A DNA stretch of 64,000 bases from Bdellovibrionales bacterium (GTDB lineage Bacteria > Bdellovibrionota > Bacteriovoracia > Bacteriovoracales > Bacteriovoracaceae): the NCBI GenBank assembly GCA_018646675.1, contig JABGUH010000009.1, positions 1 through 64,000 of the forward strand, written 5' to 3'. The notes under the pieces are model-generated. The model worked only from the letters and a program-made list of their open reading frames with translations. It did no database searches and was not told where the DNA came from. The position numbers were made by a program, and so were the translations under genes. Shown one piece after another: positions 46,537 through 55,681 of the stretch (the first letter of the stretch is position 1; each line of letters starts with the position of its first letter).

Positions 46537-47695
46537 AATAAAAACGTCTTGGGTCCTTCTCTTGGCCCTATCTACTTGGACAATGGCAGCGATACCTCTA
46601 GTGGCTAGCGGCAAAGAGATCACCACTTTTTCTCAAATTCAACGTTTAATAATAGATAGTATCAAGCGTCGTAATACTGAGTCCTACCTACGTTCATTTG
46701 TTCAAGCCACTCATCCTGGCCGGATGGTAGGTAGTAGTGGCCATAAAAAGGCATTTTCTTATCTAAAAAAGAGCATCAGAGAGTTGGGTGGACAAAATAG
46801 TTTGAAGCGTCAGGTGCAAGTAGCGGGCCAGCAATTTGTCCCTGAGGTTAATTGGGCAATCTCACTTTACCAACAGGATTTTGAGCGGAAGATAAAAACC
46901 AAATTCTCTCCTAATAGTAGGGAATACCAAAAGTGGCTACGCTTTACACAGCAACGGATTAAAATTTTAGATAGTCTGAAGGGAGTTACCGGGCGCAACC
47001 TTGTTTGGGAGAAGCTGGGCAGAAGATATCCACAAGAAGTTTTATTAATTGGTGCCCACTATGACAGTTTAGTTAGTGATCCCAAAACTCTTTTAATCAA
47101 AGCAGATGAAATGATGCCAGGAGCGGATGATAATGCTTCAGGTGTCTCAACTCTACTCGCTTTGATAAAACTATTGGCCCCTTTGGAGTTACCACGAACA
47201 GTCCGAATTATCTTTTTTGATTTTCAGGAGTTAGGATTTTTAGGTTCCAGGGCGTATGTCGAGGCCAATAAACAGCAGTGGAAAAAAGAGAAAATTTTTG
47301 GCATGTTAAATTTGGAGATGTTGGGACATGACACCAAACTGGATGATACCAGCAAACAACTGGGCAATATGCGAGCCTATATTCGTTCCCCAGGAGATGC
47401 AGACGGCTTTAAGCAGGATCGAATTCTTGCTAATCAAATTCTAACTGCCGGGGCCAAGCAGGGCAGTGGAGTTAGCTTTGATCTGATTCCGAATGGATTT
47501 GATTCTAGTGATCATCTACCATTTTGGAGTGCAGGACTGCCAGCGATGTTTTTCACTCAGAACTGGGAAGAGGATTTTAATCATCGCGGCTTTAATAGCA
47601 GTAATGATTTTAGTGAGACTATTAACTTTGTCACCCTCCATCACTCGGCCCAATTTATTGCTGCGGGGGTTCTCTCCTGGGCATTTGGAATTTAA
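46511..47695 (+). CDS. Exported M28-family metallopeptidase-like protein
   Basis: 394 residues from ATG 46511, inside the end of the previous gene; upstream in-frame ATGs exist at 46481, 46493 and 46496. A signal peptide ends near Ala34. Zinc-site motifs of M28 aminopeptidases are present: LIGAHYDS (His), PGADDNASG (Asp), ELGFLGS (Glu), and later DHLPF (His). The paired Glu-Glu is Q239-E240, so the general-base Glu is replaced by Gln. Family members remove N-terminal amino acids or form pyroglutamate. It lies between the two mnmA genes. Confidence 0.8.
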   Translation: MSNQLIIAKIKTSWVLLLALSTWTMAAIPLVASGKEITTFSQIQRLIIDSIKRRNTESYLRSFVQATHPGRMVGSSGHKKAFSYLKKSIRELGGQNSLKRQVQVAGQQFVPEVNWAISLYQQDFERKIKTKFSPNSREYQKWLRFTQQRIKILDSLKGVTGRNLVWEKLGRRYPQEVLLIGAHYDSLVSDPKTLLIKADEMMPGADDNASGVSTLLALIKLLAPLELPRTVRIIFFDFQELGFLGSRAYVEANKQQWKKEKIFGMLNLEMLGHDTKLDDTSKQLGNMRAYIRSPGDADGFKQDRILANQILTAGAKQGSGVSFDLIPNGFDSSDHLPFWSAGLPAMFFTQNWEEDFNHRGFNSSNDFSETINFVTLHHSAQFIAAGVLSWAFGI

Positions 47696-47699
47696 TCTA

Positions 47700-48803
47700 A
47701 TGATCGAACCAGACTTAACCTTAAATCCCCAAAATGCTAACACCACTGTGGTGGTGGGGATGTCGGGGGGAGTTGACTCCTCTGTGGCGGCGCTGTTGCT
47801 GAAAATGCAGGGATACAATGTGATCGGTATCTTCATGAAAAACTGGGAAGAGGAGATCGATGGGGAGTGTAGTGCCAAAAAAGATTATGATGATGTGGTC
47901 AAGGTCTGTCGTCAGCTAGAGATTCCCTACTATGCGGTGGAGTTTATTCAGGAGTATCAGCAAGAGGTCTTTTCACATTTTTTAGCAGAGTATCAAGCCG
48001 GCCATACTCCTAATCCAGATATTCTTTGTAATCGGGAGATCAAGTTCAAAGTTTTCTTGGCCCAGGCTCTTAAAATGGGGGCCGACTATTTGGCGACTGG
48101 CCACTACTGCCAAACCAAGATGGTGGACGGAGTGCAATCACTACTGAAGGGTGTGGATGGAAATAAAGATCAAAGCTACTTTCTCTATACTATTAAGGAC
48201 CATATTTTAAAGCAGGTGCTCTTTCCCCTCGGAGGTTTAGTCAAGCCACAGATTCGTCAACTAGCGACAGATTTCAACCTGGCCACTAGCAAGAAGAAAG
48301 ATAGCACTGGTATCTGCTTTATCGGTGAGCGGGACTTTAGAGAATTTCTATCTGGTTATATTCCATCTAAGCCCGGTAATTTTGAATCATTAGATGGTCA
48401 GGTGGTGGGAAGGCACCATGGTGCGGTCTACTACACCATTGGTCAGCGTAAAGGATTGGGTCTCGGGGGAGAGGGGGAACCTTGGTTTGTCACGAGTAAA
48501 GATATGGAGCAGAACATTGTCTATGTAGTGCGAGGAGCAGATCACCCTTCACTGCTTTATAACAGTCTGGAAGCGACAGAACTAAGTTGGGTGGATGAGA
48601 GTTTTTCGCCCAAGTTGCCGTTTAGTTGTAGTTGTAAGGTGCGCTATCGACAACTGGATCAAGAGTGCATAATTGAGAGAGTTGAGGGAGATCGGCTCTG
48701 GGTCACATTTCCCACTCCTCAGCGTGCACTGGCCTTACGTCAATCAATTGTTTTCTACCAAGGTGATCACTGTCTAGGTGGAGCAATGGTGGCGAAAACT
48801 TAA
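47700..48803 (+). CDS. mnmA: tRNA 2-thiouridylase MnmA
   Basis: Adds sulfur to U34 of Lys, Glu and Gln tRNAs. 367 residues from ATG 47700, four bases after the M28 stop; the frame is open further upstream, but that part overlaps the M28 gene. PP-loop GMSGGVDSS, catalytic C110 in NPDILCNREIKF and C206 in STGICFIGERDF, ATGHYC. All canonical, unlike the paralogue at 45253. Confidence 0.95.
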   Translation: MIEPDLTLNPQNANTTVVVGMSGGVDSSVAALLLKMQGYNVIGIFMKNWEEEIDGECSAKKDYDDVVKVCRQLEIPYYAVEFIQEYQQEVFSHFLAEYQAGHTPNPDILCNREIKFKVFLAQALKMGADYLATGHYCQTKMVDGVQSLLKGVDGNKDQSYFLYTIKDHILKQVLFPLGGLVKPQIRQLATDFNLATSKKKDSTGICFIGERDFREFLSGYIPSKPGNFESLDGQVVGRHHGAVYYTIGQRKGLGLGGEGEPWFVTSKDMEQNIVYVVRGADHPSLLYNSLEATELSWVDESFSPKLPFSCSCKVRYRQLDQECIIERVEGDRLWVTFPTPQRALALRQSIVFYQGDHCLGGAMVAKT

Positions 48804-48818
48804 CAGGGAGCTAAAATC

Positions 48819-49544
48819 ATGAGAGGAAGCTGTTTTATCAAACCGTGGGAGTTAACTCTAACCACTAACCAAGAGCAGTGGGAGCAGGGTGGAGTGATTA
48901 GTGGTTGCCTAGAGGTCAAGGGGGATGGAGATCAAAGTGAGATAAAAGTTCTACTGGCCTATGGGACATTTAAAAAAGTTCGCCAGCAAGATGAAGGAGC
49001 CTTTATCGTCCAAACGGCACTGGAGGTTGACAGTAATAGTAATTTTACAATCAAGCTGCCAATGGATGTCCCCATTACCGATAAGAGTGGCTCCCTCTAT
49101 CTGCTCTATGGAGTTGGCGATCAGCTAATTAAGTATGGTCAGTTGCAACTACAGGTGGAGCTGGCCGCTCCCTTGGCCAGTTTTCTAAAAATCCTGGTAG
49201 ATTTTTTTCGTTTTCGGCTGGCACAAACTAAATTTAAAAAGGGGTACTCCGAGTTTAAGCTGGTTCCACCTAGTACTAAGGAGTTTACCACTATGGACTC
49301 TCTGGCTTGCTCTTTGCGGATGGATGGTCAGGATATTGAGATCAAGTATAGCTTTAAGGTGAGAATCTTGGATATGGTTAGTGGTAAGATGCAGGTGGAA
49401 CGTAAGGCAAAAATGTTTGTTACCCGTTTGACGCCTCAGCAGTATCTCTCTTTCGGCGCCCCTAACTATGACGTGATCAAAGGGTCAATCGAAGAGACGA
49501 TGAAGCAGGTAATTAAGGGCCAATTTCTGATGGGGCAACTATAA
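48819..49544 (+). CDS. Arrestin-like / Spo0M-like beta-sandwich protein
   Basis: 241 residues, no signal peptide. The N-terminal 125 residues alternate in beta-strands (ISGCLEVKGDGD, FTIKLPMDVPIT, LYLLYGVGD) as in the Spo0M/arrestin-N superfamily. No catalytic motif. The match is by shape, so I am not sure. CAGGGAG lies before the ATG. It sits 15 bases after mnmA on the same strand. Confidence 0.5.
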   Translation: MRGSCFIKPWELTLTTNQEQWEQGGVISGCLEVKGDGDQSEIKVLLAYGTFKKVRQQDEGAFIVQTALEVDSNSNFTIKLPMDVPITDKSGSLYLLYGVGDQLIKYGQLQLQVELAAPLASFLKILVDFFRFRLAQTKFKKGYSEFKLVPPSTKEFTTMDSLACSLRMDGQDIEIKYSFKVRILDMVSGKMQVERKAKMFVTRLTPQQYLSFGAPNYDVIKGSIEETMKQVIKGQFLMGQL

Positions 49545-49604
49545 CTTTAAGGAGTTAGCTGTGGGGGAGCTTTTTGCCCTACTGGTCAATGATATTTTGG
49601 TAAC

Positions 49605-49613
49605 TGTTATAAT
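49605..49613 (+). promoter_or_regulatory. Extended -10 promoter
   Basis: TGTTATAAT, a perfect TGnTATAAT extended -10 element, lies 34 bases before the ATG of the small barrel protein. No good -35 is seen, which is usual for extended -10 promoters. AAGGAG at 49634-49639 gives eight bases to the ATG. Confidence 0.65.
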
Positions 49614-49647
49614 GATGCATAGTCTCAAACAACAAGGAGTTTGAAAG

Positions 49648-50241
49648 ATGAGAAAGTTACTACTAAGCATGGTATTAATTATTTGGTCCATATCCTCTTT
49701 TGCTGGTTTGATGATTGAGCCATCGATTGGGTATTTGGCCGGATCGATGGATACTAAGACCACTTTGGCCGGCCAGAATCTAGAGTATGGTGTTACCGGC
49801 ACGGAGTTTGGAGCTAAGGTTGGTTACTCCTTTTTAGGCTTAAACCTTGGTGCTAGTTACTTTGTGGCCAGTACCGATTTTGCGGTAGATCAGCCCAGCA
49901 ATTCAGGATTGGTAGATGTGGGATTTGATAGTACCAAAATGGGGGTTTTCGCTGGATTTAACTTTCCTGTCCTGCTGCGTGTTTGGGGGATCTACCATCT
50001 AAGTAGTGAGTACGAAGAGAGTATTGGAGATAAGGATCTATTAAGTGGCAAGGGCTACACTTTGGGGCTAGGCTTGACTCCTATCCCTATTCCACTGCCA
50101 TTTCTCTCCTTGAGCTTCAATCTAGAGTACACAATGATTAATCTGGATGAAGGTAAAGATGGAGTAACTGGTACTATCTCAACTATTGATTACGATGTTC
50201 AAGAGATCAAATTAAGCGTTAGTACTCCGCTGAATTTCTAA
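49648..50241 (+). CDS. Small outer-membrane beta-barrel protein
   Basis: 197 residues with signal peptide (cleavage near Ala19). About eight amphipathic strands (GTEFGAKVGYSF, LGLNLGASYFVAS, KMGVFAGFNFP, LSLSFNLEYTMI, VQEIKLSVSTPLNF) end in Phe, the pattern of OmpX/OmpW-size barrels. Function unknown. It has its own extended -10 promoter and is followed by a perfect 13-bp hairpin. Confidence 0.75.
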   Translation: MRKLLLSMVLIIWSISSFAGLMIEPSIGYLAGSMDTKTTLAGQNLEYGVTGTEFGAKVGYSFLGLNLGASYFVASTDFAVDQPSNSGLVDVGFDSTKMGVFAGFNFPVLLRVWGIYHLSSEYEESIGDKDLLSGKGYTLGLGLTPIPIPLPFLSLSFNLEYTMINLDEGKDGVTGTISTIDYDVQEIKLSVSTPLNF

Positions 50242-50267
50242 ATATCTTTGGTAACTTAATTTTGAAC

Positions 50268-50298
50268 ACTACCCTCTTCTAAAGCAGAAGAGGGTAGT
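50268..50298. terminator. Perfect 13-bp hairpin between convergent genes
   Basis: ACTACCCTCTTCT at 50268-50280 pairs with AGAAGAGGGTAGT at 50286-50298 around a five-base loop. It lies between the barrel gene and serA, both ending here. There is no T-run on either side, so it may need Rho or act only as an RNA 3'-end stabiliser. The nine-base TTGGTAACT repeats at 50248-50256 and 50302-50310 on either side. Confidence 0.6.
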
Positions 50299-50308
50299 AG
50301 CTTGGTAA

Positions 50309-51253
50309 CTAATCCAGACTATTTACATTATTAATGATGGTGCCGTTGAGCAGATAGTCTGCCACTTGAGTAGCAACATCTACTGCAACGTTTATTTGCG
50401 CCTCTTTCGATGATGCTCCTAGATGTGGAGTCAAAAGAGCATTTTCTACTCCAAACAGCACATTCTCTTTGGCCGGTTCGGTGGGATAGACATCAATTGC
50501 CACACCCGCAATCTCACCGCTCTCTAAGGCACTCTTCAGATCTGCCTCATGGATCAGACCACCACGGGCACAGTTGATTAGAATAGCACTATTTTTCATC
50601 GCCTTAAGCGTCTTACTGTTGAACATATCACGAGTATCATCACTAAGTTTCGTATGTAGTGAGATGACATCGGACTGAGCGATTAGCTGGTCGAGAGATA
50701 CTTTTGTTGCTCGCAAGCGGTCAAGATCCTCAGCACTGGCCGAGCTAGAGTTAGTGATAACATTCATCCCGATGGCACCTAACATCTCAGCAACACGTTG
50801 ACCAATATTGCCAAAGCCGATAATCCCTACAGTTTTCCCCTTAAGCTCGGTTCCCATAAATTTTGACTTCTCCCACTTACCTTGGTGGGTACTGGGGTTG
50901 GCGTGGTGAATATGACGCATTAGTGAGAAGACTAGCCCGACGCTTAGTTCGGCGGTGGCTTCCATATTTCCTAATGGAGTGTTCATCACTAAAATTTTAT
51001 GTTTGGTTGCAACATCTAGGTCGACGTTATCCACCCCAACTCCGGCCCGGCCGACCACTTTTAGGTTCTTACAGCCGTCTAAAATTTCCGCTTTTAACTT
51101 TGTGGCAGAACGAATTAAGATTCCGTCATACTGATCAATACACCCTTTTAACTCTTCCGGTGTCATACCAGTTTTGATCTCGTAATCCACTCCTTTCGCT
51201 TTAAGGACATCTTCTACTTTGTTGCTCATCTTATCAGATACTAAAATTTTCAT
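50309..51253 (-). CDS. serA: D-3-phosphoglycerate dehydrogenase
   Basis: First step of serine synthesis. 314 residues, the short form without the C-terminal ACT feedback domain. The NAD loop is G146-F-G148-N-I-G151; catalytic residues are R230 (NCARGG), E259 (DVYPTEPA) and H277 (TPHLGAS). It lies 23 bases after serC. Lack of an ACT domain suggests no direct serine inhibition. Confidence 0.94.
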   Translation of the reverse strand: MKILVSDKMSNKVEDVLKAKGVDYEIKTGMTPEELKGCIDQYDGILIRSATKLKAEILDGCKNLKVVGRAGVGVDNVDLDVATKHKILVMNTPLGNMEATAELSVGLVFSLMRHIHHANPSTHQGKWEKSKFMGTELKGKTVGIIGFGNIGQRVAEMLGAIGMNVITNSSSASAEDLDRLRATKVSLDQLIAQSDVISLHTKLSDDTRDMFNSKTLKAMKNSAILINCARGGLIHEADLKSALESGEIAGVAIDVYPTEPAKENVLFGVENALLTPHLGASSKEAQINVAVDVATQVADYLLNGTIINNVNSLD

Positions 51254-51276
51254 TGTTGATCCTTCTCTTCTATTGG

Positions 51277-52440
51277 TTATTGGTTATATTTTTCTAGCGT
51301 TGCAAAGAATGCCCACTCAATCCATGGTAGTAGCAAGCCAATATCACTGGATTCAACGGTAGCGCCACCCCAGATTCGTAAGCCTGCTGGAGCATCCTTG
51401 TAGGAGTTGATATCATATCCGGCCCCCTCTTTGTCGATCAAGGCGGTTACCTCCTTGACAAATTTTTTCTGGGTATCACCATCTAGCTTTTTAAATTGGG
51501 GATGGGTGATACTTAGACAGATGCTGGTGGAAGAGCGTGTCTCCTTCTCTGTTGCCAAGAACTCTACCCAGTCAGTCTGATCAACCCACTGACTAATTAC
51601 ATTTAAGTTATCTTGTGAGCGTCTGATTAGCCCTGGTAGACCGCCAATTGAGCTTGACCAGTTAAGAGCATCCAGTACGTCCTCAGTTGCCATCAATGAT
51701 GGAGTGTTGATCGTTGCTCCATCAAAGATGCCTTTGGCAAATTTTCCCTTATTGGCCAGACGGAAGATCTTGGGCATAGGCCATGATGGGGTGTAACTCT
51801 CAAGTCGCTCAACTGCTCGTGGAGAGAGAGCGATCATTCCGTGCGCTCCTTCGCCACCCAACGCTTTTTGCCAAGACCAAGTGACTACATCTAACTTGGT
51901 AAAATCTATCTCCATCGCAAAGACACCAGAGGTGGCATCACAGATGGTCAATCCTTTACGATCCGCAGGAATCCACTCGGCATTGGGAACGCAGACGCCG
52001 GAAGTTGTTCCGTTCCAGGTAAAGACTACATCATTGTCAAAGTTTACTTTGGATAGATCAGGTAATTGGCCATAGCCATCAACAGTGTGAGCATTAACAT
52101 TTGTAAGCTTAAGTTGGTCCTTGATATCTTTAACCCAAGTCATGCCAAAAGATTCCCAACCTAAGACATCTACTCCACGCTCTCCCAGTAGACTCCACAT
52201 TGCCATCTCAATTGCTCCAGTATCTGAAGCAGGAACAATCCCCAAGTGGTAGTCTGATGGCAGCCCCAAAACCTCCTTGGATTTTACAATTACCTCATTC
52301 AGTTTCGCCTTGCCACCTTTGGCGCGGTGAGATCGGCTATGGAAATTATCTTCTAGCGCCGCCAAGGTCCAGCCAGGTCGTTTGGAGCATGGGCCTGAGG
52401 AGAAGTAGGGACGGTTTGGTTTTTTTGTTGGCTTGTTCAC
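51277..52440 (-). CDS. serC: Phosphoserine aminotransferase
   Basis: Second step of serine synthesis, PLP-dependent, 387 residues. K192 in [15 protein letters not shown] forms the PLP aldimine. The [13 protein letters not shown]-terminus and overall length match the alpha-proteobacterial/archaeal-type SerC rather than the E. coli form. The start is GTG with GGAGGA eight bases upstream, and this ribosome site lies within the last codons of the small gene before it. Confidence 0.93.
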   Translation of the reverse strand: MNKPTKKPNRPYFSSGPCSKRPGWTLAALEDNFHSRSHRAKGGKAKLNEVIVKSKEVLGLPSDYHLGIVPASDTGAIEMAMWSLLGERGVDVLGWESFGMTWVKDIKDQLKLTNVNAHTVDGYGQLPDLSKVNFDNDVVFTWNGTTSGVCVPNAEWIPADRKGLTICDATSGVFAMEIDFTKLDVVTWSWQKALGGEGAHGMIALSPRAVERLESYTPSWPMPKIFRLANKGKFAKGIFDGATINTPSLMATEDVLDALNWSSSIGGLPGLIRRSQDNLNVISQWVDQTDWVEFLATEKETRSSTSICLSITHPQFKKLDGDTQKKFVKEVTALIDKEGAGYDINSYKDAPAGLRIWGGATVESSDIGLLLPWIEWAFFATLEKYNQ

Positions 52441-52444
52441 TTGG

Positions 52445-52675
52445 TTATTCCTCCGTTTGAGTTGCTTGTCTCATCAATATAAAAATATAAATACTTTTAA
52501 CCATCGACACAGTATTTAAGAAGAGATCATCGAGTTGCTTTAGCTTAAAATAGGTGTAAATTCTGATCTCATTTTCGCTATAAATCAAGCATTTTAACCG
52601 CCTGATCGGGAGCTGGTAGTATCGCTCTAAGCCATTCATATCAGGCATCTTCACATCTAATACAATTTGATGCAC
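52445..52675 (-). CDS. Small protein of unknown function, first gene of the serC-serA operon
   Basis: 76 residues, GTG start with an excellent AAGGAGG five bases upstream, so translation is likely. The N-terminus [14 protein letters not shown] mimics the phospho-Asp loop of response regulators, but the rest is too short and different. Residues 20-70 alternate as strand/helix ([27 protein letters not shown]). Not recognised. It ends 4 bases before serC and contains serC's ribosome site, so it may be coupled to serine synthesis. Confidence 0.6.
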   Translation of the reverse strand: MHQIVLDVKMPDMNGLERYYQLPIRRLKCLIYSENEIRIYTYFKLKQLDDLFLNTVSMVKSIYIFILMRQATQTEE

Positions 52676-52814
52676 CTATCCTCCTTGATGCCGATTTGAT
52701 AAAAATCTGCTTTTAATCAACAATGGAAGTGCTATCTGGACTGAATTGCTTAGGTAAGCATTTAGTGATAAATACAACACGTTAATAGTTGAAAACTCTT
52801 TTTCGGAGATTGTT

Positions 52815-54158
52815 ATGAATTTTGAAAAAATTGGCTTACAGGTTCCTGAAATATTACTGCCAAATCCAGATGTTGATCTAGGCAAATGGGCGGTGGTCGC
52901 CTGTGACCAGTACACCTCCCAAGCTGACTACTGGAGTGAGATCAAAACAGTGATTGGTACAGCACCATCAACCCTGAATGTCATCTTTCCAGAGGTCTAT
53001 CTAGAGGATGGGGATGGTCAGCAGCGGATAGAAAATATTAATACTACTATGCAGCAATATCTTGATAGTGGTGTCTTGGCGCCCATGTCAAATAGAGGTT
53101 TTGTACTGGTGGATCGGAAGACCTCACAAGCGCCATCTCGCAAGGGGTTAGTGGTCGCCATTGATTTAGAGCAGTACGACTTTAACCAAGGATCTCAAAC
53201 ACTGATTCGTGCTACCGAGGGGACAATTGTTGATCGTCTTCCTCCGCGGATAAAGGTTCGACAGGATGCAACTATTGAGCTGCCTCATATTATGGTGTTG
53301 ATTGATGATCCGCAGCGTACCGTGATTGAGCCACTATTTGAAAAAAGCCCTAGTCTACTCTACGATTTTGAGTTGATGATGGAGAGTGGTCATATTACGG
53401 GGTATGCCATTGATACGCCGGAGCTACTACAAAGCGTCGCCGACGCCTTGACCAAGCTGGCCTCTCCTGAGCTGTTTAGTAAAAAATATAGTGTTGATTC
53501 TAAAAATACCCTGCTCTATGCCATGGGGGACGGTAATCACTCGTTGGCCACCGCTAAGGCGATCTGGGAGAAGATTAAGGCGGATAGCTCTGATCCTCAA
53601 TCAGAGCTGGAGAATCCGGCCCGTTATGCTTTGGTGGAGCTAGTAAATATTCATGACGAGGGCCTACAGTTTGAGCCGATTCATCGAGTGGTTTTCGATG
53701 TCAAGCCAGAGCAGCTACTTAGTGATTTGCAGGAGTTTTTTGCTGGCCTAAAGAGTTCAAGTTCAACTATCTATCGTTGTGGTAGTGAAGCGGAGATGAA
53801 GAGAAGAGGGGAGGCGGCCAAAGGTGATAATACTCACATCTTGCCCTTTAATGATGCAACCGGCTTTGGATATATTCAAATAGAGAGTCCCGAATTCACT
53901 TTAGAGTTAGCGACACTTGAGTCATTTCTAAATGACTATCTGGTTAAAACTGATGGTAAGATTGACTTTATTCATGGTGATGATGTGGTGAATGAGCTAG
54001 GAGCGAAAGAGGGCCATATGGGCTTTTTTCTACCCCCCATCTCCAAGCATACTCTATTTAAAACAATCATTTTCGATGGCGCACTACCTAGGAAGACCTT
54101 CTCGATGGGGGAGGCGGATGAGAAACGTTTCTATTTAGAGGCGAGAAAGATTAAGTAA
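52815..54158 (+). CDS. DUF1015 family protein
   Basis: 447 residues with the family marks VPEILLPNPDVDLGKWAVVACDQYTSQ at the start (residues 10-37) and MGDGNHSLATAKA in the middle. Biochemical function unknown. DUF1015 genes often lie beside serA and serC in other bacteria, as here (divergent from the serC operon), so a link to serine metabolism is plausible. CGGAGA lies seven bases before the ATG. Confidence 0.9.
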   Translation: MNFEKIGLQVPEILLPNPDVDLGKWAVVACDQYTSQADYWSEIKTVIGTAPSTLNVIFPEVYLEDGDGQQRIENINTTMQQYLDSGVLAPMSNRGFVLVDRKTSQAPSRKGLVVAIDLEQYDFNQGSQTLIRATEGTIVDRLPPRIKVRQDATIELPHIMVLIDDPQRTVIEPLFEKSPSLLYDFELMMESGHITGYAIDTPELLQSVADALTKLASPELFSKKYSVDSKNTLLYAMGDGNHSLATAKAIWEKIKADSSDPQSELENPARYALVELVNIHDEGLQFEPIHRVVFDVKPEQLLSDLQEFFAGLKSSSSTIYRCGSEAEMKRRGEAAKGDNTHILPFNDATGFGYIQIESPEFTLELATLESFLNDYLVKTDGKIDFIHGDDVVNELGAKEGHMGFFLPPISKHTLFKTIIFDGALPRKTFSMGEADEKRFYLEARKIK

Positions 54159-54170
54159 CCTTTTTTTCAA

Positions 54171-55613
54171 CTAGAGCAGGTTTAACTCAAGATAGGTTGA
54201 GTGACCTGCTTTGACCTCAATATCAACCGAACGGGTGATCAGGCCAGGGACACTAATGGTCATTGTGACCACCTCTTTACGATAGTCGTCATTGGCCGGT
54301 TGGTAGCTATCGATGATTGAGCCCGTAAAATAGAGGCGGACAGATGAACTGTCATCTTCATTCACAGTTGCTCCATCAGCAAATAGCTCAAAAGCATCAT
54401 TGATTATCACTTTGGGATTTTGCCACCACCAGTGCAACTGCCGATGATTAAATTTAACCTCAATCTCGTCTGGATCTATCTGAGTTCCATCCGCTAGCTT
54501 GACCCTAAGATCCAACATAAAGGAGGTAATCCGTTTTTTTACATCAATATTTTGTTTTACAGGTTGTTGGCCTAAGTGTTGAACAATCATCTTATAGGAG
54601 GGGTGAGAGCACTCAAGATCATCGATACAGTGAGTTGGAATCTTGGCCACTCCCATCATCTTGCTGGGAGCATGTTTACTATCCGGGGCCAAAGAGACAT
54701 GTAACGCCTCTACTACTCGATACTCTGCGACGTTATTCTCGATAAAAGTAGGGGCGTAAACTTTATTATCATCCTGGTTGTTGCTGAGGGAGGCACTGCC
54801 ATAGAGAGAGTTTAAGGTGGCACTAGGTAGTGGAACGGCCAGATCATCTTCGTATTCATTACGTCCGGTGACAAAATTATTAAGAAAATTTAAGGCGCTA
54901 CCAAAGGCAACGACATTTAAGATCCGGACCTTTTGGCCAATCCGCTTGATTATACTTTGACCTTCAACAGTTGCCATCATCTGACGAAACTTGGTGATAG
55001 TCTTACTGCCAAAGGACATCTCTTTTAGTTCAATTGCTCCAAAGGGGATAGGGCGATCTAAGTGGAGTGTAGATAGAATACTTTTAGTTTTCCTCCCTAA
55101 ACGTGCAGTTTTGGCCCCCAAAAATGGTGTTCCTAGGGAGATTGCACTATCAAAGTGGTTAATTAGTTTTGCCCCAAGGGCATGGGGATTACTAAAAGCT
55201 TGAAATAGGTAGATAGATGTGATCAGTCCCCCCTGGGAGTGAGCGATCAAGCTGATCCGATCGCTGGGGCGCAGCTCGATCCACTGGTTGGTGATATATT
55301 GATCAATAAAGATTTCTAGGTGTTCGGCAAAATTCGTAGTGGTTTTTTGATCGTTGCCAGTATCGTATTCAAAGGAGATCACTTGAAAATCACTCTTGTT
55401 GCCAATCGCTTGCATGCTATTTGGTAGTGCTTCCTCCATTTGGCCAAAGGTACTTTTACCAGCACCAATCCCGTGAACCAGTACTACCAAGTGGCGCGGA
55501 GTATAACTATTCGCATGTAGGACAGGAGAGATAGCAATTGCTAAGAGGGCAAAAAGTATATAACATGCCAAAATGACACGGGAATCGTTCAATGAAGGTC
55601 TCATGTCGATCAT
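54171..55613 (-). CDS. Exported alpha/beta-hydrolase, lipase-like
   Basis: 480 residues. An N-terminal hydrophobic segment (14-34) is a signal peptide or anchor. VVLVHGIGAGKS is the oxyanion strand/loop, S126 in AHSQGG is the nucleophile; acid and His lie further on (candidate His in EALHVSLAPDS). The last 100 residues form a beta-rich domain (VTMTISVPGLITRSVDIEV). Likely a secreted or membrane-bound lipase/esterase. Substrate unknown. Confidence 0.75.
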   Translation of the reverse strand: MIDMRPSLNDSRVILACYILFALLAIAISPVLHANSYTPRHLVVLVHGIGAGKSTFGQMEEALPNSMQAIGNKSDFQVISFEYDTGNDQKTTTNFAEHLEIFIDQYITNQWIELRPSDRISLIAHSQGGLITSIYLFQAFSNPHALGAKLINHFDSAISLGTPFLGAKTARLGRKTKSILSTLHLDRPIPFGAIELKEMSFGSKTITKFRQMMATVEGQSIIKRIGQKVRILNVVAFGSALNFLNNFVTGRNEYEDDLAVPLPSATLNSLYGSASLSNNQDDNKVYAPTFIENNVAEYRVVEALHVSLAPDSKHAPSKMMGVAKIPTHCIDDLECSHPSYKMIVQHLGQQPVKQNIDVKKRITSFMLDLRVKLADGTQIDPDEIEVKFNHRQLHWWWQNPKVIINDAFELFADGATVNEDDSSSVRLYFTGSIIDSYQPANDDYRKEVVTMTISVPGLITRSVDIEVKAGHSTYLELNLL

Positions 55614-55618
55614 AATAG

Positions 55619-55647
55619 CAGCTTATTGCGCATGGCGCAATAAGCTG
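55619..55647 (-). terminator. Perfect 13-bp hairpin between DEAD-box and lipase genes
   Basis: CAGCTTATTGCGC at 55619-55631 pairs perfectly with GCGCAATAAGCTG at 55635-55647 across a three-base loop. It ends six bases before the lipase start and lacks a T-run, so it may terminate the helicase mRNA weakly, stabilise its 3' end or limit lipase translation. Confidence 0.55.
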
Positions 55648-55681
55648 GGTAAATTTAATAAGGGTGAGGTCGGCCGGTGTA

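Noticed and set aside
47493..47699. MnmA start 69 codons upstream
   Set aside because: That segment is an out-of-frame reading of the M28 gene; the MnmA core starts after ATG 47700.
52445..52675. Response-regulator receiver domain
   Set aside because: Only the [10 protein letters not shown] string fits; the protein is too short and lacks the other receiver motifs.
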